DNA of 64,000 nucleotides from Stenogyne calaminthoides (lineage: Eukaryota; Streptophyta; Magnoliopsida; Lamiales; Lamiaceae), in contig JBBCBC010000033.1 in assembly GCA_037126765.1 (NCBI GenBank), forward strand, positions 9,686,085 through 9,750,084. The letters run 5' to 3'. Below are positions 24,847-34,768 of the stretch, one piece after another. The notes below the pieces were generated by a model. It did not search any database, was not told the origin of the DNA, and saw only the letters and a list, made by a program, of their open reading frames with translations. Position 1 is the stretch's first letter. Each line of letters opens with the position of its first letter. The translations under genes were made by a program, and so were the position numbers.

Positions 24847-25139
24847 CCGTTATTACGTCATAATTACACAATATATAAATTGTTGGAATACGAGGATTAG
24901 AAATTATAATTAATCTTCTACTTTAAAAGATACGTCCCGTATTTTTATGTAGAGGTTATCTCATTAGCCTCTTTTCTCCCTCCATTATCCATTTCATATG
25001 TAGATTTATAATTAATGTATATACATATAAATAAATAATATATTATTTACATAAATAACAAATATTATCTTTATTCTCCTTTAATAAACATTTCCCCTTA
25101 ATAGTATATCATATAAATAAGGTACCATAAAAATTAAAG

Positions 25140-25375
25140 ACAAAAACTTGTGTGAACCCGAGTTTAACGTGAACTCGATTTATTTAATATCACTGTTATG
25201 TGTAAAAACTCTCACTGTTATACATAAAAACTATCACTGTTAAGCACAAAAATAATCACTATTTTAAAAATATTTTATATTTTAAACAATGAAAATTTTA
25301 TACATAACAGTAATAATTTTTATCCATAAAATTGATAGAGTTCACGCATAGACCTGATTCACATGAATGTTACTC
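25140..25375. mobile_element. MITE of family M1 (copy a)
   Basis: It is a small AT-rich element whose two ends are inverted copies: one end reads ACTTGTGTGAACCC, the other reads AGTAACATTCATGTGAA on the reverse strand. Each arm holds ~20-bp subrepeats of the type ATCACTGTTATG(T)ATAAAAACT. The flanks AAATTAAAG (25131-25139) and AAATTAAAT (25376-25384) look like a 9-bp target duplication, suggesting a Mutator-type MITE. Related copies are at 27732, 30484, 32438 and 38010. Confidence 0.7.
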
Positions 25376-25384
25376 AAATTAAAT

Positions 25385-25789
25385 TAACATGCCTCAAATT
25401 ACAATTTAAAGTTCAATTATAATTTAATATACGACGAGTGTTTGGAGAAAGAGTGTAACATATTTGATTGATCTAGTATGATATTCATTGGGACTTCAAA
25501 ATAAAATAAAATAAAAAAACTTTTTCAATTTTTTTTTCAAATACAGCAACTCGTTGAGTTGACCGGTCCGACCAGCCAGTTCGACCCAATTTTGCCACTT
25601 TTGCTTGGTTTGCAGGCATTTTGAAGGGTGATCGGTCCAACAATTTTTTGTTAGATAGTTCCACTTGATTATATTTTAAAAAAGCCAAGAACACGCACCA
25701 TTATGTACATACAATCTCAACCAATTTCACACGCATTTACAACCAATTACATTATTAAATATACGTATATAAAAAACCCTAAATCATGG
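25385..25789. other. 3' flank of the four-exon gene, no other gene seen
   Basis: This is AT-rich sequence between the M1 copy and the stop codon of the gene on the minus strand. It should hold that gene's 3' UTR. No second gene or clear polyadenylation signal was recognised. Confidence 0.5.
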
Positions 25790-27253
25790 TTACGCACTGA
25801 CCCCGGCCCCACCGTTGGGCGGGCTAGACCCGGCCACGTCAGCAACATGAAACTGTGCTGCGTACCTCCCTGCGGTGCCGTCCCCTGCAATTACTGGCGG
25901 TTCGTTCAGAAATGCCGAGTTACTGCTTATCCACCTGAAATTATAAATTCAGAAATTAATATTAAATCCAGATTTCTCCTAAAATTGAAAATATATATTT
26001 AGTTCATACCATACCAGCCATTTTTTTGTATTATTTGCTCCTTTTCTAGCGCAGACATGACTGCTGCTCCATCTCTTGCACTTTCACTTCTTTCCGCAGC
26101 TTCTTCAAATATAATTTTTTGCTGCATATATAAAAATACGTTATTCAAGGTGTATAAATAATCAGCGACGAATATATTTTTATCTATAGAATGGTCTTAT
26201 TTTAAGACACTTTTATCGAGTAACTTGTGATAAATTAACATATATATCACTTTGTAAGAAATACATAATATTTTTAATGTGCTAAATTATAATATCACTT
26301 TATAATAAAAAAAATATATTTTGAATAAAGGGTGTGTCTCTTGTTGTCAATTTCATGCTACAGTTTAAGCGCATTTTTAAAAAATATAATTTATTTATTT
26401 GAAATATACATTTTATTTATATTGAACTATTTGATATATTTAATTTAGACAAATAAATTGCGTTTTTTTCAAAAAATATATTTAAATAATACAGTACACT
26501 TATGCATATAAAGACTCTGCCTTTAACTAAACAACTTTAACTAAACAACTAATACCATTGTACTTAATACTCTTTTAATAAAATAATTAATAGTATTTAA
26601 AAAAACAAACACTAATACCAATCAATTTATACACTGTAAAATTAGTGTACATAAGACATTGTCTTTACAATAATTAGTTAATAGCTATTTTTATGTTTAT
26701 ATATTTGGATTTAATTATTTTTAAGTAGTAATTGTATCACTATTCTAAATTCGTAGTAAAATTAGTATAAAAATAAATATTTTTACGATATTTTTTCCCT
26801 TTACTTTTTAAAAGATTTAGTTCTTTTTAGACAAAATTCTGGATACGTCCTGTGGTTGGGGTATACGCGTGTTGTTTACTGGATACGTTGGTCAGTTTGT
26901 GAAGCACATAACTTTAACATGTAATATATATATATATATATATTATAACATAATTTTATTAGAAAAAGAATTAGAGAAAAAGAATTAACCTGGGTGCGAG
27001 GTGAAAGAAGAGAAATATCCCTCAAGTGCTCCTCCTCTTTCTCCTTCTTGGATTTCCAGAAGGCTCCAATTTCATCTTTTGTCAATGATTTATTCCTCCT
27101 AAACTTAACTGAAAATCAAAGTAAAATAAAAAACCAGATAAATAATTAAATAAATAAAACACATAAATCAAACCTTAATCAACCAATAAAATTGTACTAA
27201 CCAGCATTAGGGTCTGGGACATGGGAGCCCCAACCAGCCATAAGAGAACCCAT
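25790..27253 (-). CDS. four-exon plant-specific protein, 140 aa, function unknown
   Basis: The exons on the minus strand are 27253-27202, 27108-26990, 26121-26015 and 25934-25790. All three introns (93, 868 and 80 bp) have GT...AG ends, and the joined exons give 423 nt in one frame from ATG to TAA. The protein opens MGSLMAGWGSHVPDP, continues with RNKSLTKDEIGAFWKSKKE and a charged stretch ending LLSPRTQ, then an Ala/Glu-rich helix (FEEAAERSESARDGA), and ends with NGWWISSNSAFLNEPPV and a Gly/Pro-rich tail. From memory this N-terminus and the NGWW...FLNEPPV block mark a small uncharacterised family found only in plants. No signal peptide, membrane span or catalytic motif is visible. Exon 3 must end at 26015, because the next GT (26009) would create a stop. 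This is the only intact host gene I can support here. Confidence 0.87.
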
Positions 27254-27420
27254 CGCTCAAAATTCAAAATTTTCAAGTCACAACTTATAACAAGTGTAAT
27301 AGTATTAGTGTGTTACTGAAAAAGGTTGCACTCTGTCTATTTATTCAGATATTTAAGAGAGAGCGTGATGAGACATAATGGCGTGGTTGGTGGGCCCCGT
27401 AATGTGTTATTATCCGTTTA
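27254..27420 (-). promoter_or_regulatory. probable promoter and 5' UTR of the four-exon gene
   Basis: A TATA-like AATAAATAG lies about 85-95 bp before the ATG (27338-27346, minus strand). A TGGGCC(C) word, common in promoters of housekeeping plant genes, lies near 27391-27397. The start site is not determined. Confidence 0.4.
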
Positions 27421-27731
27421 TTGACCTTATCTTCATTTCATTAAATTAATACTAGTATATTTTAGAATTAAATGGTGGATAAAACCTTGGACTTTGGAAC
27501 CTGGTTTTTGTAAGTGCATGCATGGGTTGATTAATATCTACTTCACCATACTATTTTCAAACGACTTTGGAAAGATATGTTTGTTTGTTTATTTAGAGAT
27601 AAGATAAGATCATATATAAGAGGTTGTCACGTCATACCGTTTCGTTCGTATGTGATGAATACAAAATTATTTAATTATAAAAAATTAAATTTAAATAGTG
27701 AGTAAATGATTGGGGTGGCTAAGTTTCGTGG

Positions 27732-27966
27732 GTAACAGTTGTTAAATTAAGTTTATACATGAACTCTATCATTATTATGTGTAAAAAATATCATTATTAT
27801 GTATAAAAAGTTTTACTGTTTAAAATATAATATATTTTTTAAATAGTGATAATTAATTTTTGCGTATAACAATAATAATTTTTATGTATAACAATAATAA
27901 TTTTCATACATAATAATGATATTAAAAATATCAAGTTCACCATAAAATTAGGTTCACACAAAATTT
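27732..27966. mobile_element. MITE of family M1 (copy b), diverged
   Basis: It begins GTAACAGTTG followed by TTATACATGAACTCTATCAT, matching copy d at 32438. The other end is the inverted TTGTGTGAACC form. ATCATTATTATGTATAAAA subrepeats fill both arms. It lies in the 5' flank of the four-exon gene. No clean target duplication was seen. From 27967 to 28528 I see nothing but AT-rich sequence. Confidence 0.6.
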
Positions 27967-28530
27967 TGTCAAGTCTTATTTGCACCAATTAAGTGCACTG
28001 TGCACTTTATAACTTATTTCAATATCACATAATTTATTATATTAAAATATAATATTTATTTATATTGAACAATATGATTATATCAATTATTAATATAAAA
28101 TAATAATTTTATAATTCAATCAAAATAAATTATATTCAATAAAATAAATTGCATAATTTTAAAAGACACCGTAAAATTCACGGTGAATATGATGGAAATA
28201 AGATCCACCGAATGTGAGAAAGTGAACACTAGATTAGATGGTGTCATATCACCAGCATTTGTACATATATAATCCGATTTTGTGCCCCAGATAATGATGA
28301 CAAATCCTGTGCAACTTATTGCTGTCAAACGTCAATGAGTTGGATTAACTTTAGGAGTGATATGATTTAATATAATACTCATCTGTTCATAGTTAACCTT
28401 ATAGTTATTATGTGCTTAAATTTTAAGAAAAAATAATAAAATAATAAAGTGTTGGTATAAAAAGAATTATTTATTAATATTTTATGTGATAAAGTGATGA
28501 ATAATTGGGGGTAGAAATAGTTGTTTATTA

Positions 28531-28773
28531 CTCCATTTATCCCAAACTCAATTGGACATTGCACTTTTCGACTCGTGTTTTATTGAGCGAGTTGTTTATA
28601 ATATATGAAATGATAAAATTACTTTTAAAGTATATATGATAGGATACATGAAGGGTAACACTATCATACCACACCTTAAAAATCTTTTTATCATTTCAAT
28701 TATTAATAAACAACTCGCTCTCTAAAACACGAGTCAAATAGTGAATGCCCAATCGAATTTGGGACATAGGGAG
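28531..28773. mobile_element. Stowaway-type MITE
   Basis: It is a 243-bp element flanked by TA on both sides. Its long inverted ends read CTCCATTTATCCCAAACTC on the left and, in reverse, CTCCCTATGTCCCAAATTCG on the right. A further inverted pair (GACTCGTGTTTTA / TAAAACACGAGTC-like) lies just inside. The CTCCCT..TCCC terminus and TA target fit the Stowaway (Tc1/mariner) MITEs of plants. Confidence 0.85.
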
Positions 28774-28834
28774 TAGTATTTTATGTGATAAAGTGATAAA
28801 ATGTGTATTTTTATTTAAGGGAATTGTCAGTTAA

Positions 28835-28888
28835 TTTTGGGACGCTCGAAACAAAAACTGTAAGATTTATTTTGGGATGGAGGGAGTA
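28835..28888. mobile_element. Stowaway-like terminal fragment
   Basis: The sequence TTTTGGGATGGAGGGAGTA is the canonical right end of a Stowaway MITE. A matching left end was not found, so only a remnant is called. From 28889 to 29133 there is no gene. Confidence 0.5.
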
Positions 28889-29133
28889 CTTAATTTGTTA
28901 TATTTGTTAAATAAATTAAATGAACTGTTCGAGAGCTCGAACTCTTATATATATAGATAAATGACTTGAGCTCGAGTTCATAAAATACTCAAAATTTTAA
29001 TAAGCGAGCTTACCAAGCTTGACTTGCTAGGTTTCATAATTAAAAATTTCATTAAATTCCATTAAACTAATTAAACTCGTTAGATTGTTACCGAGTCGAG
29101 CAAAATTCTATTTGTATTTCGTTTGATGCTCCG

Positions 29134-29299
29134 CATTTAATTTAAATTTGATGCTCTCATTTTTATGTATAAAAAATAATTGAAATGCACTCTATTTGTT
29201 TTCTAGAAAAAATGCCACATTTAATTTAAATTTGATGCTCTCATTTTTATGTATAAAAAATAATTGAAATGCACTCTATTTGTTTTCTAGAAAAAATGC
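29134..29299. repeat. 84-bp tandem duplication
   Basis: CATTTAATTTAAATTTGATG starts at 29134 and at 29218, and each is followed by the same ~80 bp ending CTAGAAAAAATGC. The two copies are nearly identical, so the duplication is recent. From 29300 to 29935 the sequence is AT-rich and holds no recognised gene. Confidence 0.85.
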
Positions 29300-29935
29300 G
29301 CGGCGACTAATCTACCCGGTGGTAGGTAGATGACCCATCTAATAAAATAATATGAAATTAAGATGAAATATATTAATCAGAAAGAAACATTTATTGACCA
29401 TTTTTTCAAAATGATATTAGTAACACCTAATTATATTATATGGTATCCATAACAACATACTTAAAATCTCTCCTTTATGTTTTCAAGAAATCCGCCTCTC
29501 ATGACGAAACAATTATCTTAATCTGAGTTTTGGCTCCATGACCCCAAATAATCCCTATTTTCCCTCCCCACTTAATCTTTCTTATTGTTAGTTGTTACCA
29601 CTTATTCTTCCCTTCAAAGAAAGAAAATACCATGTATTCTAACTTCTAAGAACTGCCTAAACAACTAATTAAAAAAATAAAAGATGAAATATATATGTAA
29701 CTTATAATAATAATAATAATAAAAGTAAGATTTTTAAAATTATAATTTTTTTAACTTTATAAAAATGGATTAAGTTATGTTATTTTTTTGAATTAAAATT
29801 ATATTTTAATGGATACATATCAAAATAAATCGTTTTTTAGATTTTTAATTATCTAATAATCTTTAAAATTATAATTATATTTATTTTTAATATTTTTTTA
29901 ATTTTAATAATCATTAATGTTATAATTATATTCAT

Positions 29936-30478
29936 TGAAACAAGTACTACATTTCTATTTAAACAAGTAATACTTTTCATTTAAATAAATGCTACTTTTC
30001 ATTTAAACAAGTATTACATTTCCATTTTAAAAAGTAATACTTTTCATTTAAACAAGTAATACTTTTCTTTTAAACAAGTACTACATTTCTATTTAAACGA
30101 GTAATACTTTTCACTGAAACAAGTTCTACATTTTTATTTAAACAAGTAATACTTTTCATTGGAATAAGTACTACATTTTTATTTAAACAAGTAATACTTT
30201 TCATTTAAACAAGTAATACTTTTCATTGAAACAAGTACTACATTTCCATTTAAACAAGTAATACAATTCATTTAAACAAGTCATACTTTTCATTTAAACA
30301 AGCAATACTTTTCATTTAAACAAGTACTACATTTCCATTTAAAAAAGTAATACTTTTTATTTAAACAAGTAATACTTTTCTTTTAAACAAGTACTACATT
30401 TCTATTTAAACAAGTAATATTTTTTATTGAAATAAGTACTACATTTCTATTTAAATTTTAAACAAGTAATACTTTTTA
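29936..30478. repeat. AT-rich minisatellite, ~22-bp unit
   Basis: About two dozen copies of a unit like ATTTAAACAAGTAATACTTT follow head to tail, alternating irregularly between an AATACTTTTC and a TACTACATTTC variant. It has no unique spacers and no coding content. Confidence 0.9.
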
Positions 30479-30483
30479 ACGGA

Positions 30484-30645
30484 AAAAAAATTGTATGAAA
30501 CCGAGTTCACGTAAACTCATTTTCTTCAAATATCACTGTTATACTCACTTCTTATGCACAATATTAATAGTTTGTAATCATAACAATGATACTCGAAAAA
30601 AAAAAGAGTTCATGTAAATTCAGGTTCAAATGGGCACCAATTTTT
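30484..30645. mobile_element. MITE of family M1 (copy c), shortened
   Basis: It starts with a TTGTATGAAACCGAGTTCACG end and closes with the inverted GAGTTCATGTAAATTCAGGTT end, with AATATCACTGTTATAC subrepeats between. It is shorter than the other copies. It directly follows the minisatellite. Confidence 0.55.
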
Positions 30646-30684
30646 TTAATAGATATATATGATTAAATATATAGTATAATATAT

Positions 30685-30693
30685 TTTTAACTA
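30685..30693. repeat. 9-bp target duplication TTTTAACTA, left copy
   Basis: It is identical to 31177-31185 on the far side of the foldback MITE. A 9-bp duplication is typical of Mutator-like transposition. Confidence 0.85.
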
Positions 30694-31176
30694 GGAGTTT
30701 TATCAATTCAGGGCCTGAAAGATGGTAAAGCTATCAATTTAAGGTCTGAAAGATTTTTCCTATCGATTTAAGGCCTGAAAGATATGAAATTATCAATCAT
30801 GGGCCTGAAAGATAGAAACTATCAATTCAAGGCTTATAAAATTTAAGGCTATGTTTGGCACTAAAACCCTAAAACCTGAACACTAAACCCTAAACGATGA
30901 ACCCTAAACCTTGAACCATGAACCCTAAACCCCCTGAACCGTAAACCTCGAATCGTAAACTCTAAAAATAAAAAAAATAAGAACATGAAATAAGGATATG
31001 AAATATAAGTATCAAACATGACCTTAAAATGTGTGAGCCTCAAATTGATAGTTTTTATCTTTCAGGCCCTGGATCGATAGTTTTTAATCTTACATGCCTT
31101 GAATCGATAGGAAAAAAATTTAAGGCCTTAAATTGATAATTTTGTCATCTTTCAGGCCCTGAATTGACAATTTTCC
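30694..31176. mobile_element. Mutator-like foldback MITE with tandem-repeat arms
   Basis: This 483-bp element has ends GGAGTTTTATCAATTCAGG and, in reverse, GGAAAATTGTCAATTCAGG. Each arm (~150 bp) is made of four to five copies of a ~35-bp word (TATCAATTTAAGGCCTGAAAG type) so the arms can pair over their whole length. The ~170-bp centre holds degenerate CCCTAAA-like repeats (30865-30960). Perfect 9-bp duplications flank it. It has no coding sequence. Confidence 0.9.
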
Positions 31177-31185
31177 TTTTAACTA
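31177..31185. repeat. 9-bp target duplication TTTTAACTA, right copy
   Basis: It matches 30685-30693 exactly. Confidence 0.85.
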
Positions 31186-32427
31186 TTATTCACCAATATT
31201 GATTTTAATTAGCTATTTTTCACGAACATTTAACTTATTTAAGTTAATTAATTGATTACGATTTCTATAATTATAAATTGTATGAAGTCGAGTTCACGAA
31301 AACTCATTTTATGTATTAATATTCATCTACAATTAACTTAGATAATACAAACTCTCATGTGAAACTTGTTCATAATATGAAACAGATACTATTACATTTA
31401 TAATCTGATATCACTATTCTTTTAAATTAATACTAACATCATTTAATATTATGATCTTAATCTGTAAATATAATGATATCAATTAATAAGTGTAGTAATA
31501 TTAATTTATAAGTATGGCGGTATATATTTCATATTAGGAACAAGTTTCAACTAAGACTTATTCCTTAAAAATATTAAATGTTAGAAGGATAAATAATTTG
31601 ATAGGAGTCAAATTGCATATTATTGAAAGAAAAATGTGCCAATCTTTGGGAATAAACAATAAAATAAATAACTATTAATTTATAAATTAATTCTTAAGCT
31701 AAGAAATAAAATAATTTAAGTTACAGTTCTAATTAATATATATAAATCTTTCATATATATATATAAATAAAGTATAAAGGCAATACTAAAAGCATATGTT
31801 CTTTATGAATTCTAATTTATATTAAAAAAAAAAAACTACACTTCATTGTTTCCAGATTATTGAGGCCGGCTGAATTGGGGAGTGCTTAAGAATACTTGGG
31901 AGTTTAATAACAATATCTTTAATGCTTCTTTCTTTAAAAAACCTAGTATTTTCTCCCGTGCGATGCACGAATTTAAAATTGTATGAATATTTAATTATTT
32001 ATGGACATTAAAATTGTATGAATATTTATTTGACATGAATTATAAATAATAGTATTATTGTATTGTAATTATATTAGTAAATGATATAATAACTTAATAA
32101 ATTGGTACCTACTGAAATTGTATTACCAAAAAAAATAAATAAAGAACACTACTTGATTTATATATATACTACACATACAAAAGCTACTTAAATAAATACA
32201 CATTAAAATTTAAAAATAAACTTTTTTGAATGCATTATTTGTTTTTTCATTTCTTTAACTTGCTTTTTTCCATCATATGAGACGTTCTCATGCATGAGAC
32301 GGGGTACATCTTAGCACAAATCACATTTACTCATCCCAAAGTGTTAAATCGTCAATGTCCAACTTATGCCTCGTCTCATCGTGAGACGATCTTATGCAAG
32401 TGTGCCTCATAATATATATAAAACCCA
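31186..32427. other. AT-rich intergenic DNA with repeat scraps, no gene
   Basis: A scrap of an M1 end (TTGTATGAAGTCGAGTTCACG, about 31277-31297) and a CTCCCGTGCGATGCACGA word (31953-31970) are present. The latter is of the kind often found near the 5' ends of plant Helitrons. No complete element and no protein gene could be supported. Confidence 0.45.
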
Positions 32428-32437
32428 TAATTCAAAG

Positions 32438-32675
32438 AGTAACACTCATGTGAACCAGGTTTATACATGAACTCTATCACTGTTATATGTAAAAATTATT
32501 ACTGTTATGCACAAAAACTTTCACTGTTAAAAAATATAAAGCATTTTTTAAACAGTAATTGTTTTTGTGTATAACAGTGATAGTTTTTATACATAACAGT
32601 GAAAATTTTTATATGTAACAGTGATACTTAAATAACCGAGTTCATAGCATGAACCAGTCTATACAAGTTTTTTTC
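32438..32675. mobile_element. MITE of family M1 (copy d), best-preserved
   Basis: It begins AGTAACACTCATGTGAACC and closes with GTTCATAGC...ACTGG in reverse. ATCACTGTTATATGTAAAAA-type subrepeats make both arms complementary. The flanks TAATTCAAAG (32428-32437) and TAATTCAAAA (32676-32685) agree at 9 of 10 bases and look like a 10-bp target duplication. Confidence 0.75.
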
Positions 32676-32685
32676 TAATTCAAAA

Positions 32686-33169
32686 GTAATTGCTCGATAC
32701 AATTATTGTTACGGCCCATATACTTTTACCAAATAGTAATAAATATAAATGAATATATATACATAGCCATTTAATATATTTAATTTAATTTAAATAATTA
32801 CACACGGTGGAGTGGAGACATGTCATCTCTCACCTCCATGCTGCCGGACGAAACCCTCACAAACATACATATCCATTTTCACTTTTCCCCCTCAATCTCT
32901 CGGCAAAATTCTGGTCTCCTCAATTCACAAATCATTTTCTCCTTCAATCTATAAAAATGATCGCGCTCTTCTTTAAATTATGTCTTAATGTCTCTATTTT
33001 TAATGGGTCATATCTGATAATTTGTATATAGCATTATGGTTCATGTGTATCTTGGTGTGAATAGTATGTCTGCAATGTGGATCTAAAGGTAATATTTTCG
33101 GATCCATAACAACTCATCTTGTTGTAATATCAATATTATTTTGAAGATTTATTTTATAATACTGTAGAT
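32686..33169 (+). other. possible 5' UTR region upstream of a broken gene
   Basis: A pyrimidine-rich block (about 32810-32950) with CCCTCAATCTCTCGGC and CTTCAATCTATAAAA precedes the candidate ATG at 33170 and looks like a plant leader. The open frame starting at 32807 is not convincing as protein. This is speculative. Confidence 0.25.
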
Positions 33170-33300
33170 ATGAGTTCATACTTCCAGACCGGATCGGTGT
33201 ATACTTCGGCATCGGAGAAGAATTCTGAACGGTAAGGTCTAGTATCTGTAAAATTCCTTGCAATACTTAACATCATTCTTCATTTTACAAAGGCTCAGGA

Positions 33301-34108
33301 TTGTTAGGAAATTATTATTTCCTATATATGGGCCACATATTTTATGCAATTATATTAGCTATTTATAATTATAATTAGGCTTAATTGATTGATTAAATTA
33401 TGGTGATATCATTGACTATTGAAATTGATATGAAATTATGAGTAGATACCAAGTGAACCCTAATTGAGTACTATATAAAGAACATCATGGTTATGGCCCC
33501 CAAGATACTAAATCGCATACAGTTTTCTACTCTCCCCATCAAGAGGGAAAACGAAGGACTCATACGGAGATTTAGTTGAGGAAGGCAATAAAACCACCCC
33601 CATCGATCGCGTTGCATTGGTGAGGCTTTTCCTATACAAAATATTGCTATGGATCCAGGCATTTCACTAAGAGTGGGTCTTCTGTGCACCAAGTGCACCA
33701 ATTCAAATTGGTGCACTATACACCCTAACCCCTAAATAATGAACCCTAAATTACATATGAACCATTTCGACCGGGTGAACCATGAACCACTTGGGCCGAG
33801 TGAACCATGAAGCACTTGAGCCGGGTTTCGGGTCGGGTTGGGTATTTAAAAAAAAAACTCTAAAGCTGAAATTAAAGTTAAAACAAAACCGAAACTGAAA
33901 AAAAAAATTATAACACAAATTTAAATAAATTGGGTAGGATAGGGGCGAGTGCACAGATTCTAAATCCGTGCACCTGGTGTATTTGAGACCTACCCTTTCC
34001 CTAAATCCACTAATCCTTGATGATTGAGCATGTTGTTGTCCTAGAATTTCCGCATATAGGATGTTTTTTTGTATTATATATATTCCAGTAATTGTTTAAT
34101 TCCAATAT
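33301..34108 (+). mobile_element. LTR-like insertion (solo LTR?) with a MITE inside
   Basis: It begins TTGTTAGGAAATTATTATTT and ends AATTCCAATAT. The sequence CAGGA stands on both sides (33296-33300 and 34109-34113). It contains a TATATAAAG promoter-like box near 33473 and no coding sequence. Length without the inner MITE is about 470 bp. The TG/CA ends are imperfect, so the class is inferred. Confidence 0.5.
33671..34004. mobile_element. small MITE, Mutator-like, inside the LTR-like insertion
   Basis: The ends GTGGGTCTTCTGTGCACC and, in reverse, GGTAGGTCTCAAATACACC form imperfect inverted repeats, each followed by a second GTGCAC. The flanks TTTCACTAA and ATCCACTAA agree at 7 of 9 bases. 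CCCTAA-type words lie in the left half of the loop (33720-33760). Confidence 0.5.
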
Positions 34109-34672
34109 CAGGACCTTCACTTATTGGTATTTTGCCTGTAGACAAAAAATTATTGTTCCGTAAAATCCAAAATGATGATTCGGGGAGAAATTATTTGGTT
34201 TTACTCGATGAGAGTGAGGTTTGATCTTGAATCTTTGTAGCATTGCATTGGTTCCAGATAAACCCTTCAAAAAAAATATTAAAAATTTTGGAAGTTAAAG
34301 TTAAATAGACAGGAATATATTTGAAACTTGTCTGAGTTATTCTGGATGTTGTGCCTATAGATAAAATGTATAGCTAGGATGTCTTGATGCCGTGAAAAAT
34401 TGTGATTTTAGCATCTCAGTTATCCCTAGCAAGCTCCTCCCCTGATCATATTTTCAATCTTCCAACCTGCTGCTCCCTTTGCTAGTTAATTTCTGATCCT
34501 GGTCTCTGGAACCTTTACCACATTTTTCTAGCTTAAATAATTGTCTATTGTACTCTTATATGTTGTATTATGTTTTTGCTATACTATCTGCACCATGGCA
34601 TACACAAGCAAGTTCAACTGTTGATAATTATATAATGGTTTATACTTACCTCTTAATTTTTGCACCACTCCA

Positions 34673-34768
34673 GCTGTCCATCAACTGAACTTGAAGATAG
34701 TTTTGTTGAAGTTAAATAAGATGGTATTGCACAACAGATTGGTGATGTTGTTAGCAAACTGCAAGAAT
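34673..34768 (+). pseudogene. third exon-like block of the broken gene
   Basis: After a CACTCCAG acceptor-like site the sequence reads CPSTELEDSFVEVK, a stop, then DGIAQQIGDVVSKLQE and a stop, shortly before a good GTAAGT donor (about 34781). Two stops in an otherwise open acidic reading suggest decay. Its link to 33170-34218 is inferred only from order and strand. From 34785 to 36513 I could support no gene; the sequence is AT-rich. Confidence 0.3.

Larger units (their letters stand above)
33170..34218 (+). pseudogene. two exon-like blocks split by an LTR-like insertion, unrecognised gene
   Basis: An ATG at 33170 opens MSSYFQTGSVYTSASEKNS up to a good donor at 33231|GTAAGG. A 67-bp intron would end at CTCAG (33298). 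Directly after that the sequence is broken by an insertion (33301-34108) flanked by CAGGA on both sides. Beyond it an open block (34111-34218) reads PSLIGILPVDKKLLFRK and continues through NYLVLLDESE to a GT. Joined as found, the two blocks are one base out of frame, which suggests a dead gene or a sequence error. I do not recognise the protein. A third weak block follows at 34673. Confidence 0.4.

Noticed and set aside
25703..26002. Plus-strand 99-codon frame
   Set aside because: It lies opposite exon 4 and its flanks in the minus-strand gene; the spliced minus-strand reading is clearly the coding one.
29936..30478. Regular short repeats reminiscent of a CRISPR array
   Set aside because: Units are head to tail with no unique spacers, are AT-rich and variable, and lie in a plant nuclear context. 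It is a minisatellite.
30860..30960. Interstitial telomere repeat (CCCTAAA)
   Set aside because: The repeats are degenerate, mixed with GAACC words, and confined to the interior of a MITE with its own target duplication.
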